Assembly (NCBI GenBank): GCA_029948255.1
Contig: JALIZF010001721.1
Span: 1-64,000 of the forward strand
Direction: 5' to 3'
Length of the DNA: 64,000 nucleotides
From: Telmatactis stephensoni
Lineage: Eukaryota > Cnidaria > Anthozoa > Actiniaria > Isophelliidae
The position numbers and the translations under genes were made by a program. Positions 37,001-49,300 of the stretch are shown piece after piece. Below the pieces are notes generated by a model. The model searched no databases, was not told where the DNA came from, and saw only the letters and a program-made list of their open reading frames with translations. The first letter of the stretch is position 1. Each line of letters begins with the position of its first letter.

Positions 37001-40000
37001 GAACCAACCAACCACCCAGAAATGAAATATAGAAACTTGTGTAGAATTGAAAATGCTCGGAAAAAAATCCGAGCCCCCAGCGGGAATCGAACCCACGACC
37101 CTCCAATAACCAGTTGGATGCTCTAACCACTGAGCTATGGGTGACTCATATGGTGAGCGGGTCTTGTGCTGGGTATAGTCACAGGACTTGCATCTCGCAG
37201 GTACACAGCGACACCAATCAGAATAGAAACACTAAATTAATCGCATCGCGCGATCACACATTAATAGTGTAGAATACACTTGGAGTGAACCAACCAACCA
37301 CCCAGAAATGAAATATAGAAACTTGTGTAGAATTGAAAATGCTCGGAAAAAAAACAAATTTTTTCACAAAAACATTGAGGCAAGCATATAGGTCAGTTGG
37401 TGTTAGGTTTTAGGCAAATGCCTTTGTTGCAAAATTATATACACTTATATACAATGGAGTCACCTAGCATGTATGTTTTTACTCACCCCTCTGGGATTGC
37501 CTCTTCTTCATCATCAACGGATTGAGGAGGAAGAGATCTTTTGAGTAAACTAAACAAAAAGAACACTTTTACATGAATTTTGTAAGGACTGCAACTAATA
37601 CATGTCTACATTATATAATACAAAATTTATATCAAGAAATAGATTCATGACCAAACAAGAATGCTAACAAGCAAACTGTTAGTAAATTCTAGTAAGTGAA
37701 TTGTGAATGAAAACATTCTTTGTACATGCAGCAACATTGTGCTAGAAAGTTTGCCCTTTGACATTTGGTACAAAACAAAACACTTATTTACTGTGACCTG
37801 GAGAAAGTAATATGTTTTGGTACCTGACCTTGATATTTCTCTTTGTTTCGCCTCAGGAAATATCTTTGATTTTGGGACCACAAAACATACATGTACCATT
37901 TCCCCTGGTCAAGTAAACAGGTGTTATTTTCTCCTGTGCTCTTTATATTTCCACTCACTCTAATGGTCTTGCTACACATTCCATGTTATCCATTAGACAA
38001 ATGATTGATGGACCTAACAACATATCAGTGACTACACAAAGGCCATGAATAGGTGATGGGTCACTGGAAAGAGAACACACATATCAAAAACAAGTCTTTG
38101 GTATATTGGTTGCTAAAAGGGTGCCAGCGCACACATATTGACAGTGCACACATATTGTGCAAAGATCAGGATGATTGATCGAAGCCTTTACTGTATTAGT
38201 TCTAAAAGGGTACCAGCACACACATATTGACAGTGCACACATACTGTACAAAGACCAGGATGACTCATCAAAGTCTTTACTGTATTAGTTCTAAAACGGT
38301 ACCAGCGCACACATATTGACAGTGCACACATACTGCACAAAGATCAGGATGACTCATCAAAGTCTTTGGTATATAAGTTCCAAAAGGGTACCAGCACACA
38401 CATACTGACAGTGCACACATACTGTACAAAGATCAGTTTGATTCATCAAAGTCTTTGGTATATAAGTTCCAAAAGGGTACCAGCACACATGTAAATGACA
38501 GTGCACACATACTGTAATGTACTTTACTGCAGAAAACTGACTGTGGTAATACTGTAGCTTTAGATGGTTAGCACTTAGTAAGAGCAGTTTGTATGACTGT
38601 GAAAGTTGGTGATATATGTGCAATGCCTCAAGGCTTTGACTGGACTTAGAGAAAACGTGGCGCAAAACAGCATTTTTCACACACATGCACACACCCAGAA
38701 AACAAATAAAACAAAAACAAAAAGCAAAAACACTCATTAGACCTTTCTGTAGTTGGTGTGGTGCAGACCATGTGATAAACTAAAGCTTCTTCATCAGTGT
38801 CAAACATAGTGACTCCTTCAACACTATCTGCAAAATAAAAAAACAATGATAAAAGGAGAAAAAAGAACTGAAAAATTATATCAATAGCTGAAGAAAGAGA
38901 AAGGTCTTTACCAGGTATAAAAAATTGTTGTAGTCTTTGCATCCAAGGCATCACTACACTGTGAACTCCAGATGGATGGCTGCAGTGATAATGGTTTATT
39001 GAAGAAGGATCTATAAGAAAAATATCTCACTTAGATCATATTACTGTTATCTTTGATAACAACTCTTAGGGTTACAATGCCTAATAATAGACAGAAGAAA
39101 GTTTTTCTTGTGGGTGTCAGAAAGAAGAATTAATGTGGTAGAGGAATGGAACAGATAAGTAGTTACATTTAAGTAACATTTGACCAAATCCTTAATACTC
39201 CTATTTTAATCAATTTAATTCTTTAACATTCTCTACACCCACCTGGATAAAGTTTTACAGGACATGAGTTGAGAGAATCTAGAGATTCATCACTATGATG
39301 ACTAACATCTGAAGACAGCTCATCTCCATTCTGCCCAGCAAGGGAACGTTGCAGTTCTACACACTCGTGCACAAAAAGAGTGAGGTCAGGAGCTGAGGGT
39401 TTTTCACTCTATCAAAACAAATGAAAATAGAAGTTAATGAATGGAATTGTCACTCAGAAAGATGTTAGTAATAAATTTATGCTTCATCAAAATACAAGTT
39501 ATTTACAAGCTAAAAACATCACATCACAGGCATTGGCTAGCCCTCTTGCATAGTCAGCTTATCATATAAATTTAAAGGAATTACATGTATACATGAAGGT
39601 AAAGGAAAGCACTATATTTAACATCGGAAGTTCCTTCATCTAGCAAAGCTAGACGCTGGTCTTCCAGGAAGCCGATGGTGCGCTAATTCTACCCTCCCCC
39701 CTCTCTCCATCAGTGCTCCATTTTAAGAGTAATTAAAATTCACCTCATCTGAGTCAGATTCACTTTCATCATTTTGTGTTTCAAGGGCAATACAATGGTA
39801 GATCCTTCCAGCTGCTGTAGCAAACACTACAACAGGTGGTTGTAATGGTAGGCAGAGAATAGAGCAGGCATCTAATCCATAGTTATTCTCTGTGGCAGGA
39901 TGCATTGTTAGTGGGCCAACCATTTCAAGACCAAACCTAAAAGAAGGTAATAGATGAAAGAGATTTCTGATCAAAAACTGATTTCTACTTCCAAATTTAA

Positions 40001-42898
40001 GATGTTTACAGGAGATCTTAATTGGTAAATTCATAGTTCTCACATGTAAGTAATAATTCACTGATTAGCCCCTTGTCATCATGTGGAGTACTTCATGTTA
40101 TGGTCACCAAAAAGTTTGAACATTGTCACTGAATTAATTGTTGTACAAATATACCAACTTTTCCATATTTTATAAGTTGATAGACTATGGAAAAGTTTGT
40201 ACATTAGTACCACAATTCAGTAACAATGTCCAAACTGTTTGGTGACTGTAACATGAAGTACTCCATGAGATGGCAAGGGGCCAATTGGTGAATTCCCTAA
40301 AGATTTAATAATTTAAGCAGTCCAGGCAAGTTATACCTTGAATTGATAACTAATCACAAGTGATCTTCTCCTTTAAAAGTCAATAAGCACAGAGAAGAAT
40401 TTGATTTGACATCATTTCACTTATGTCAGCACAAACTGTAGTTTATGAGTGTGTGTAATTGTTGGGAAAAACCCATAATATACATGACATACCCTTTATT
40501 TCCAAGTTCAAACACCAAATAGTACACGTCTGCATTTTCACGTAATATGAACATTGGATAAATAGCATTTGAATCAACAGTCTCTTGTCTTGTTCTGTGA
40601 CTTTTTAATCTTGATTTCTTTACTGGAGGTGCAAAGTCAAAAGCCACAGATGTCTCACCAAGGGCTATGGCAAATGCTGAAGTAGATGTCAATCTGCTTC
40701 TACTGTAGCTCACTTCATTGGAAAAAGGATCTCCAAGGTTTATAACTTGTTCTGGGTTTTCAGGTTTTATTATATTATAAATTCTAAAAATAATGAACAT
40801 TTGTAAGGACTTTGAAGTGATTTCTTTGCCTGCTCAAAGTGTCTATATATAATTAAGATTTGAGTGTCATGGAATAGTAAGGACCCCTTTTTTCTGCTTG
40901 ATCTCATGTACAATACTGACCAGTCACTCTTACTGATTCTTTGATAACAAGTAAATATCCCACCAGTAGTTAACATTTAACAATCAAAGTAGTAAAAGAT
41001 CAACTCAAAGCAAATGTGGTAATCTATAACAGTGTAATTTTATTGTTGACTAACCAAATAACACGGTTATAGTGAACAATCTCCACCATACAGTAAGTGG
41101 TTGGTAACTTGGTTCATTGACCACTTACTGTCAACTTACCTTACTGTTATCTTACCATTTCCTTACTGACCTATTGCATTGTACTAACATTATCTTATTG
41201 ACCACTTACCAACCACTTATCAACCACTTACCAACCACTTTATATTAACCACTTACCGTATAATGCAAATTAATTGTTCATTATTACCAAATAACAGTAT
41301 AAAACAAAGTCAAATACTCAACCTTAAAGTGTTGTCTGATGTTAAAACCACCAAATGACTATCTAATAAACTTGCTGGATGCCATTTTACTTCAAGGACC
41401 ATACTGTGTGTATGAACTGTGAAAAACCTTTCATCTATGATAATAGTTCTAAAAAATGTACAATAATAAATACAATAAAAATCTATACCTTTGAAACAAC
41501 ATGAATGTGGCTATTGTGGTTTAAGGGATGAATTTCCTTAAGTACCTCAGGGTTAGGTTTAGGGTTAGAGCAGTTTTCGTATGAGTGGGAAACTGACTGT
41601 ACCGTACCGTGACCGTGTCAGTACTGTAATGTTGACAAAAACATTCGAAAATCCTGCTGTAACCTTACCGTGCATTGACTGTAACTGGTACAGTCAGTTT
41701 CCCACTCATATGCTCTAGTTGTCTTAATGATACTAAGTAGTCCTAATACTAACCCTAAATAAAACCTAATCCCAGAGTACTTAAAAAGTCATGTTGTAAA
41801 CCATAACCAGTCAATCTTTGGTTACCACTTGAATAGCAACTGATTATGTCAATGTGAGGAGCGATAAAGACACAAGTTTGTCCCCAGTTGCATGAAGCAT
41901 GTGGATAGCACTAATAATCTGTTGGGTAAATCTTATCCAATGAATAAACTGATGGCATTTGAAAAATCCAATAAATTTTGTCAGTAGGATAAGGGATATC
42001 CAAAGGATAGCGCTATCCAAACGTTTTGTGCAACCAGACCTATCCATGGTTATTTACCAGAAGAATCTGCATAAATCACCACATCCAAAGCTTATTCTAG
42101 ATTCCTACCTACAACTAACAGTGCTGGCTCCACCTTGGTATTCTGCAAACTTTCCCCAGCGTTGTGGCATTTCTATGATTGTAATTCCTCTATGACCAAC
42201 AAGAGCTAAGTATTTTCCAGTAAGGCTGAATCTTAGCATGTGAACTTGGTATAGAGGTGGACTAGTACACATTAATGCCTGGAATGATTTCAATTTTACA
42301 GAAATAAAAATATAAGTTAAGCTTATATTATTAATTTATTAAAGGTCAAAAATAGAAGACTTCCTCAAAGTGTTGTGTTCTGTTGGATTTTTTCGAACAT
42401 TCATGTAGTGTACAAAGCATTTTTCCTTTCGCTCATAATTTTTTTAATATTTTTTTCGTTTTCAAACAAATTTATACGAAGTTTATGATATGAAAAAACG
42501 CGCGATTTGTTCTTTACGTTCACACAGGTAGCCCAACAAGAGAAATGTCGCCACAATTTTTTCCATAAACATTTGAAGTACTCAAGTTCTTTTACCTAAA
42601 TGTAAAGTTTCTATGGTATAGTAAAGTTTAAATAGCAATTACAACAACAAAATATAGGATTAACCATTTGCAGACCCACCTGAAATTTATTGGCGCGATC
42701 ATTTTCGAACAGCAAGTTCTTCAAGTTTGTTGTTAAAACACGATTCTTAGACGGGGACCACACGAATATTTCACCATTTCTCTCTACAATGAGGTTCCTT
42801 GAATCATCGGCTGTAAGTTTTCCGTCAAACTCTTCCAAAAGTGTTTGAAATAAAGCATGTTGTGGCAGCTTGTCAATCCACCGAAACTTTTCCGCCAT
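34018..42898 (-). CDS. NUP88: Nuclear pore protein NUP88
   Basis: Minus-strand exons: 42898-42680, 42278-42109, 41448-41323, 40783-40493, 39936-39744, 39408-39243, 39010-38912, 38827-38743, 38063-37959, 37549-37487, 36868-36773, 36508-36386, 36181-36035, 35297-35171, 34591-34476, 34081-34018; 729 residues (human NUP88 is 741), every splice phase agrees. NUP88 sits on the cytoplasmic side of the nuclear pore and anchors NUP214 for CRM1-dependent export. The N-terminal part (about 1-500) is a beta-propeller: FVWSPSKNRVL, LALVGHRGITIIEMPQRWG, EVKWHPASLLDSHLVVLTSDNTLR, then ALGETSVAFDFAPP and a long, acidic linker (NDESESDSDE). Residues about 538-670 are a Gln/Glu/Lys-rich coiled coil, followed by a Ser-rich stretch and a short C-terminal helix (ITDLVNQVRDLKLQAGL). 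The start ATG overlaps an ATGGCGG motif. Confidence 0.93.
34614..34746. mobile_element. Short hairpin flanked by 17-base direct repeats
   Basis: A palindrome (34,631-34,729; arms around CAGTTTTGGGGGCGGAGAG, about 48 bases) lies between two exact copies of GTCAACTAGTAGTCTGC (34,614-34,630 and 34,730-34,746). It is in the NUP88 intron between exons 14 and 15, just outside exon 15. Confidence 0.7.
34985..35012 (+). repeat. Short LINE-tail-like sequence
   Basis: CATAAAATAAATTGTATTGTA resembles the 3' tail of the LINE at 47.0-47.9 kb. It is too short to prove relatedness. Confidence 0.25.
35619..35817. mobile_element. Fold-back element (TAGAGGCTTTGCACCACCAT)
   Basis: Arms of about 45 bases at 35,620-35,665 and 35,770-35,816 (AGGCTTTGCACCACCATGTG / CACGTGATGGTGCAAAGCCT). 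The loop contains a direct duplication of CCCCTGGGAAACTGAACTC. NUP88 intron between exons 13 and 14. Confidence 0.75.
36531..36727. mobile_element. Fold-back family A copy 2 (diverged)
   Basis: CAGGGGCTCATTTCTTGAAA...CCAATAACTTTATGGGCCC at left and TTATCAGGTCTTTTGAAAAA then TGGGCCTTA at right are inverted forms of the family A terminus. NUP88 intron between exons 11 and 12. Confidence 0.55.
36998..37354 (-). mobile_element. tRNA-derived insertion flanked by 70-base direct repeats
   Basis: Two near-identical blocks (36,998-37,067 and 37,284-37,354; AGTGAACCAACCAACCACCC...AATGCTCGGAAAAAA) flank 216 bases containing a tRNA-like sequence (37,073-37,144, minus). The rest of the insert has no known feature. 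The direct repeats are far longer than usual target duplications, so tandem duplication or a terminal-repeat element is possible. NUP88 intron between exons 10 and 11. Confidence 0.75.
37073..37144 (-). pseudogene. tRNA-like sequence, anticodon GGT (Thr-type), probably a SINE head or pseudogene
   Basis: Read on the minus strand: D arm AGCTCAGTGGTTAGAGCA, anticodon stem TCCAA/TTGGA with loop CTGGTTA (anticodon GGT), and T arm GTGGG-TTCGATT-CCCGC. Internal promoter boxes A (TAGCTCAGTGG) and B (GGTTCGATTCC) are intact. The acceptor stem TCACCCA/TGGGGGC has mismatches at pairs 1 and 3. GGT is unusual for metazoan threonine tRNAs, and the flanking direct repeats favour a retroposed or SINE-type copy over a working tRNA gene. 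Confidence 0.65.
38098..38520 (+). repeat. Tandem repeat, unit about 89 bases, five copies
   Basis: The block AGGGTACCAGCACACACATA + TTGACAGTGCACACATACTG + CAAAGATCAGGATGACTCAT recurs with CCAGC at 38,123, 38,213, 38,302, 38,391 and 38,480. NUP88 intron between exons 8 and 9. Confidence 0.85.
40057..40294. mobile_element. Fold-back element (GGAGTACTTCATGTTA)
   Basis: Arms of about 100 bases, 40,058-40,160 and 40,195-40,293 (CCCCTTGTCATCATGTGGAG / CTCCATGAGATGGCAAGGGG), diverged by about 20%. NUP88 intron between exons 4 and 5. Confidence 0.75.
41075..41262 (+). repeat. Degenerate ACCACTTACCA tandem repeat
   Basis: Roughly fifteen diverged copies of an 11 to 16 base unit (AACCACTTACC, GACCACTTACC). 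NUP88 intron between exons 3 and 4. Confidence 0.6.
41568..41715. mobile_element. Fold-back family B copy, best preserved
   Basis: Starts AGAGCAGTTTTCGTATGAGT then GGGAAACTGACTGTACCGT and ends ACAGTCAGTTTCCCACTCAT then ATGCTCT. NUP88 intron between exons 2 and 3. Related copies: 11,037-11,210, 19,620-19,749, 49,600-49,696, and a fragment at 38,580-38,607. Confidence 0.75.
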
Positions 42899-43395
42899 TT
42901 TGAAAATGAGTTTCTGATGGTGGTACGCAGGCACTGGGGACGAGGATGGAACATCGTGAGAACAGAAGGGAGGGGAGGGGTAGGTCATTGATTGAAGCAA
43001 AATAAAATGTTGTGCCTTTTTAAAATACCAAGCAATTAAGTCTATCACTTGGACTTGACGAATATGAATGACCCAAAGTAAGTAAAGAACAACTGTCTAT
43101 GGATTGTTTGAAATATTAACAACACAGGGTGACCGGTTGATATTTTTCCCTTCTTTTAGACCAGTTTTATTTGTTATCACATCTATCACGTTTCAATGAG
43201 ATCCAAGTTTTCCCCCCTCGGATTACCGAGATTACAGGTAAAAAGAAAGCTAAAGATACATTTGGTTTGTACTTTCATTACCGGGTTTCCTGTGGTACAG
43301 GTAAAATTGTGGGACTGGGCTCTATACACGAATCCGCTGGTAAACGGATATGAATTACTGCAGGCTCATAAGTACGCGTGTCTTAAAATTCCAAG
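42899..43395. promoter_or_regulatory. Short divergent promoter region, NUP88 and GCN1
   Basis: Only 497 bases separate the two divergent start codons. Both starts sit in YY1-like motifs: AAGATGGCGGCC at the GCN1 ATG (43,394-43,405) and AAAATGGCGG at the NUP88 ATG (minus strand). No TATA-like box is evident at a sensible place. A shared, TATA-less housekeeping promoter is inferred. Confidence 0.5.
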
Positions 43396-46300
43396 ATGGC
43401 GGCCGAGGTGAGTACAAATTTTATAGAAAAATAATATTTCATCTTCAATAATAGAGTGAAAAACTCTCGTATGCTGTATGATGGATTATTCGTCACTTCT
43501 CTTTCATTTCACATTCTTAAAGGTCGCTGAAATTATAAAGAAATGTGCTTTAAAGCTTAGTACATCTCGAACCAAAGACCGTATAAGTTTGTGTGAGGAC
43601 GTTCTCGTGCCTTGTATCGGTAGAGATGGTAAGTGAACTTGGTCACAAACAATATTTTATGGAGGAACAGGAATATATCTATCACCCCTGTTAAGGCAGA
43701 AAAAATATGTGAGGACTGCTACCCCTAATTATGTGTAATCAGCTGATAAAAATCTGTTTTCACGTATCCTATTTTGAACGTATCACCTGTGTGACCGGCT
43801 TCTCTCTGTAGATCGGTGTTACCCTTGATTGCGGGGAAAGGGGATGTGTAGAACAGAAACCAGCCAGCTTCGTTGGATGACAATATGTTGCATGTTAGTG
43901 GGGGATGGAGAGGGGTGGCTAAGCCTGTAACAATGGAATTTTCTGTAACCAGTCTTTGTATTCAAGTCTGTCAACTTTGAGAAACCTGAATGACAGGTGT
44001 AAAAAGTTGTCATGATCTTATACTGGTTAGATGTCTACTGGTAAGACAGTCTGCCCTGACACATTACATGTTCTTAAAGTTTCAACAATCATGAAAAGCC
44101 CGAAATAGTTGAGTAAATTATAGAATAGAATTATAGAATATCTTTGGAATGTTTTCTTGCAGATTTCACAGAACCTTGTGTTAAAGTGGTCTTTAGGATA
44201 CTCTTTAATGTCTATGTCAACTACAGGTACCACAGATGAAAACATTATTTGGATCACTGTTGAATGATTTGTATCGCTCTAGATTAATATTTCCATGATG
44301 AATTTCAATTCAATGTACATTTTAACAGAGATAACAGGTCAAGAAAAGCACTTGAAAGAGTTGTACAAACACTTGCAGAAAAACATGGTGAGCAATGCAT
44401 TATACAGAAATGAATTCTTTTAGGCTTTTAAGAATATCTCAAAACTAAAATAATCATTTCTTTACAGGAACTGCAGCTGTCAAATCTTTTTGTGCTTCAT
44501 TTATGGAATTAGAGAACTACATCAAAAAGAACTATCACAGGTACTGTAATAGCTATGATATTATGAAAAAATGTGTAAGAATCAGTCTATTTAAAAATAT
44601 GGTTAGTTCGATATGTTTCTTTTATGTCAGTTAAAGTCTTATTGCACTGAATGTTACACTGATCTAAATTGTAAAACAAGTTGCATGGATCATTGCAGTG
44701 TACAACATACCCTGAATCATGCAAGACCATTGTGAGGCAGGTTACTGCAGTTCTTGCAGCAACTCTTTTTGGTGTTGAACTGCGTAACACCCCTTGCAAT
44801 ATAGTTAATGCAACTTCTTTTGCAATGCCATTGAGATAATAGTGACTTAATGTATTTTGTTGTTATTTATCAGTCCTAACACAAGTGGTAGTTTGCTAGT
44901 CCCATTCAAGTGGTCCTGTATTCTTGTCAAAACAGTTTATGGTGATGTAGAGAAATGTCAGGGCTCAGAATGGATGAGTTTGGTTGAATGTCAGTATTTA
45001 GCAACTTATGGAGTCCTGTCTGCTGGCAACAAAGTTGTCTGTAAAGTAGTCAATACTAAACTACTAGCAATATGGACTAAGGTTGGTATTGATGTGTTAG
45101 CTTGTTGTTAGCCCATTGTTATGATTTATTAATATTATTCCTTCTTTATTTTGAACAACATAGGTTCCTGGTATTACTATCCAGTATGTCAAGGCAATAA
45201 ATGAATTACAGCCATCAGAGGTATACCTATCAATTTATGTACATTTGTCAGTTACAATGATACCTATTGTTGCCTGGGTACCGTAACATCTTACTGTTCA
45301 TTGGTTACTACTTGTTCCTACTCATTGGTTACTACTTGTTATCATGACACCCTATTTTTTCATAGTTACCATGGTACCCTTGTTCCATGGTTACCATGAC
45401 ATCCTGTTGTTCTGGTGTTGCCACTACACCATATTGTTTCACTGCTCTTGCCATGATACACCTTGTTCCATGCTTACCGTGACAACATAGTGTTCCATGG
45501 TTACCATGACAACAGTGTTCCATGCTTACCTTGGCACTCTTGTACCATAGTAACCATGGCACACTATTGTTCCATGGTTACAATGATACTCTTTTGTCTA
45601 TGGTTACCATGATACCCTGTTGTCAAGGTTACTATGACAGCCTATTGTTCCATGTTTACTATTACACTCTATAGTTTGTTTTTGGTTACCATGATACTCT
45701 ATTGTTCCATGGTTACCATGACACCCTATTGTTCCATGTTTACTATTACACTCTATAGTTTGATAGTTACCATGATACGCTATTGTTCCATGGTTACCAT
45801 GACACCCTATTGTTCTTGGTTACCATGACAACATTGTGTTCATGGTTACCATGACAACATAGTGTTCCATGCTTACCATGACAACATTATTAGTGTTCCA
45901 TGCTTACCTTGGCACCATAGTAACCATGGCACACTATTGTTCCATGGTTACAATGATACTCTTTTGTCTATGGTTACCATGATACCCTGTTGTCAAGGTT
46001 ACTATGACAGCCTATTGTTCCATGTTTACTATTACACTCTATAGTTTGTTTTTGGTTACCATGATACTCTATTGTTCCATGGTTACCATGACACCCTATT
46101 GTTCCATGTTTACTATTACACTCTATAGTTTGATAGTTACCATGATACGCTATTGTTCCATGGTTACCATGACACCCTATTGTTCTTGGTTACCATGACA
46201 ACATTGTGTTCATGGTTACCATGACAACATAGTGTTCCATGCTTACCATGACAACATTATTAGTGTTCCATGCTTACCTTGGCACCATAGTAACCATGGC

Positions 46301-49300
46301 ACACTATTGTTCCATGGTTACAAGATACCCTTTTGTCTATGGTTACCATGATACCCTGTTGTCAATTGTTCCATGGTTACCATGACACCCTATAGTTCCA
46401 TGGTTACCATGACACCCTATTGTTCCTTGGTTACCATGATACACTATTGTTCCATGGTTACCATTATACTCTATAGTTCCATGGTTACCATGACACCCTA
46501 TTGTTCTTGGTTACCATGATACACTATTGTTCCATGGTTACCATGACACCCTATTGTTCCATGGCTAACATGACACTCTACTGTTCCATGGCCATTGTGA
46601 TTACACTCAATATTTTCATGGTTACCATGGTACTGTATTGTTCCATGGTTCCATGATACCCTATTATTCCAAGGTCTATGATAGGCTTGTGTTTCGTGGT
46701 TGCTATGACAATCTAGTATTCATGATCAGTATTCTAGTGTTCTATAATTACCATAACACTTGGTTAAAAGAGGGTAGAACTAATTAAAAACTGCCTGTTT
46801 TCAGTATTCTTTCAGTTTGGTTGGACTAATATTTACATATTGTTCTAAAAGTAAAGCAGACTACCCAGCCATTGCCAAATTTAAGGTAACAGGCAATACT
46901 CATATCTTACAAATTAATAAAAATTAATTGGTACGTTATAAATATATTTTTTTGTATTCAACAGAAACCCTTGATAGATGTTTATGTCAAAAATGTTGTT
47001 ATGAGTAAAACCAAGATATCAACACTCTTATTGGTATGTCAGGAATATAAATATATGTCCATAAATGTACATTTAATTAGTATCTAGTTCATATTAGCTG
47101 CATGAGCATTGGAGAGCTCAGATACCAGGAGAAAACTTTAAAATATCCAAACTGTGTACTAATCTCCTAGATCTGTTAACAGTCCAAAATATTTTCAAAT
47201 TGAATTCTTTAAAATTTATCCACCTATGGCAAACAAATCAGCTACCATCTATTTTTGATGATTACTTTGATTTTGCAAAAAATAAACATAGATATAACAC
47301 TAGGTATGCTGCAAATCAAAATCTTTACCAAAAAAAATTCAGAACAAACTTAGGAAAACAAACCATTAGTGCTATAGCTTCTGACCTATGGAAAGAAATT
47401 CCAACCACTCTAAAAGAAGTTAAGAACACTCATTTATTCAAAAAGAAAATTAAGGCGGTCTTGCTACAGAGACAGCAAGCACAGTACACACAATAATTGC
47501 TTGTTCAGTAATACAACTACTTTCTATTGATACCAATAATTATATTTTGATATATTATTATTATAACTATAATTATTATGCTATGATTAATAATTATAGT
47601 TATACTATAGGTAAATTGTATGTACGTACGTATATATTTATATTATTATAAGGATATCCATTTATCATACTTCGCTCGTGACAATTACAACATAAAATGA
47701 CTAGTGGCTAACACGAAAACCCGCAGTTAATTTAGCCTCTAGGCATTCAAAAAAGAAAACTCTCAAAATTACAAATAAAAAAAAAAACACATACTTTTTT
47801 AACTAAACCTACCCATTGTAATTCTGTCAAAATGAAATCTGTAATGTAATAATGTTTGCAAAATAAAATGTATTGTATTGTATTGTATTGTAGAGACCAT
47901 TCTAGTGGCCAAGTACAAGAACTTGTCATATAATAATTATGGTCATGATAGTGGATTTCTTGCTTGGCCACAAAAATATATTCAAATCAGAATATTAATG
48001 CAAAATCATAGTCACTGGATATTTTTACTTTCAGGCTCAATGCTCTGGGTTCCTCTGTCATCTAACTCGTGAAGAATTTAGTGAACTGGTTTTACCAGCA
48101 CTCTTGAAGTCTTTGCTAAGAAGTCCAGAGATTATCTTAGAATGTAAGCTTACTTATTTTGTATCTACTATGAATGAGTAATATTATTATTCCTCTTGAC
48201 TGCTAATAATAAATGTGCTTGAATTGCTGTTTATTTTGATAGGTGCCAGTTATTTAATCTCTTCATTGTCAATTGATTTATCTAAATTTGCTGTCAATAT
48301 TTGCAAGAACATTACAGGTAAATATGGTTCCATATTTTGTTGACTGACTAACTCAGTGACTCATTGATCCACCATCCACCAACTGACCAACCCAATCCCA
48401 CCAATTGCCCCACCATACCCCAACCCACCCACCAACCAATCAACCTACCCATTGTTTACTGACCCACTGATCCAGTGACTGGCTAAACAACTGATTTACC
48501 AACAAACTCAGTGACTGACAAACCCAGTGACCCAAACCCTGACTGATGGATAAACTGACTGACTGACCAATCCACTGACTGCTTGATTTATTGATTTAGA
48601 GATATCCTAAGATTAAAATACTTTCATGAAAAACAGGTCAATTAAGAGCCAAGGAAGACATCCATAGACAGCAAGCCTTGAGTATTATCCAGAACCTTGC
48701 TGATCACTGTAGTGACCCCAATGAAATGAGTGAACTTCTTGTCTACTTGTTTGGTGTTCTCTCAGGTAAAACAAACCACAGTTGCAACATATGTCCACCC
48801 CTGCAACATTTATGTGGAAGATTGCATGAAACAGTTGCAGTTTTAGGATCTAGTTCTACTTCTGTAGCTTTTTCTGTAATGTTCCTAATTAGTCTTAACA
48901 TCTTTGTTCAGGATCTGAAGGAAAGCTCACTGTCTTAAATGACAGAATTTCTGTGGTTGAAGCCATTGGTAAACTTGAAGCCAATTCTATTGGTAACACT
49001 GCATCTATGGAGAATCTTGTCAAGATTATTATTGATAAAATGGTTCCTTATCTGCAGCAAGAAGGTAAAGTGGAATTTGGTTTAACAGCATCCATATACA
49101 TGTAACTGATATCTATTATGTGTACGGGTAACCTACCAACAAACTAACAATAATCTAATAAATGTACATAGAGGATATTACATGCCCGCGCAGAGATACT
49201 AATTTTATCTTCGAGTGTTCCATTGATATCTGTACAAAAAACTAATGTCTCTGTCAATGTTGTTTTCAGTTCAAGAAGCAGGAGTGGTAACAGCTTTGTC

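Noticed and set aside
37073..37144. A functional tRNA-Thr(GGT) gene
   Set aside because: Acceptor-stem mismatches, the unusual GGT anticodon and the flanking long direct repeats favour a tRNA-derived repeat copy.
45634..46198. Two identical 64-codon frames that look like duplicated small genes
   Set aside because: They are readings of the 370-base duplicated minisatellite blocks inside a GCN1 intron.
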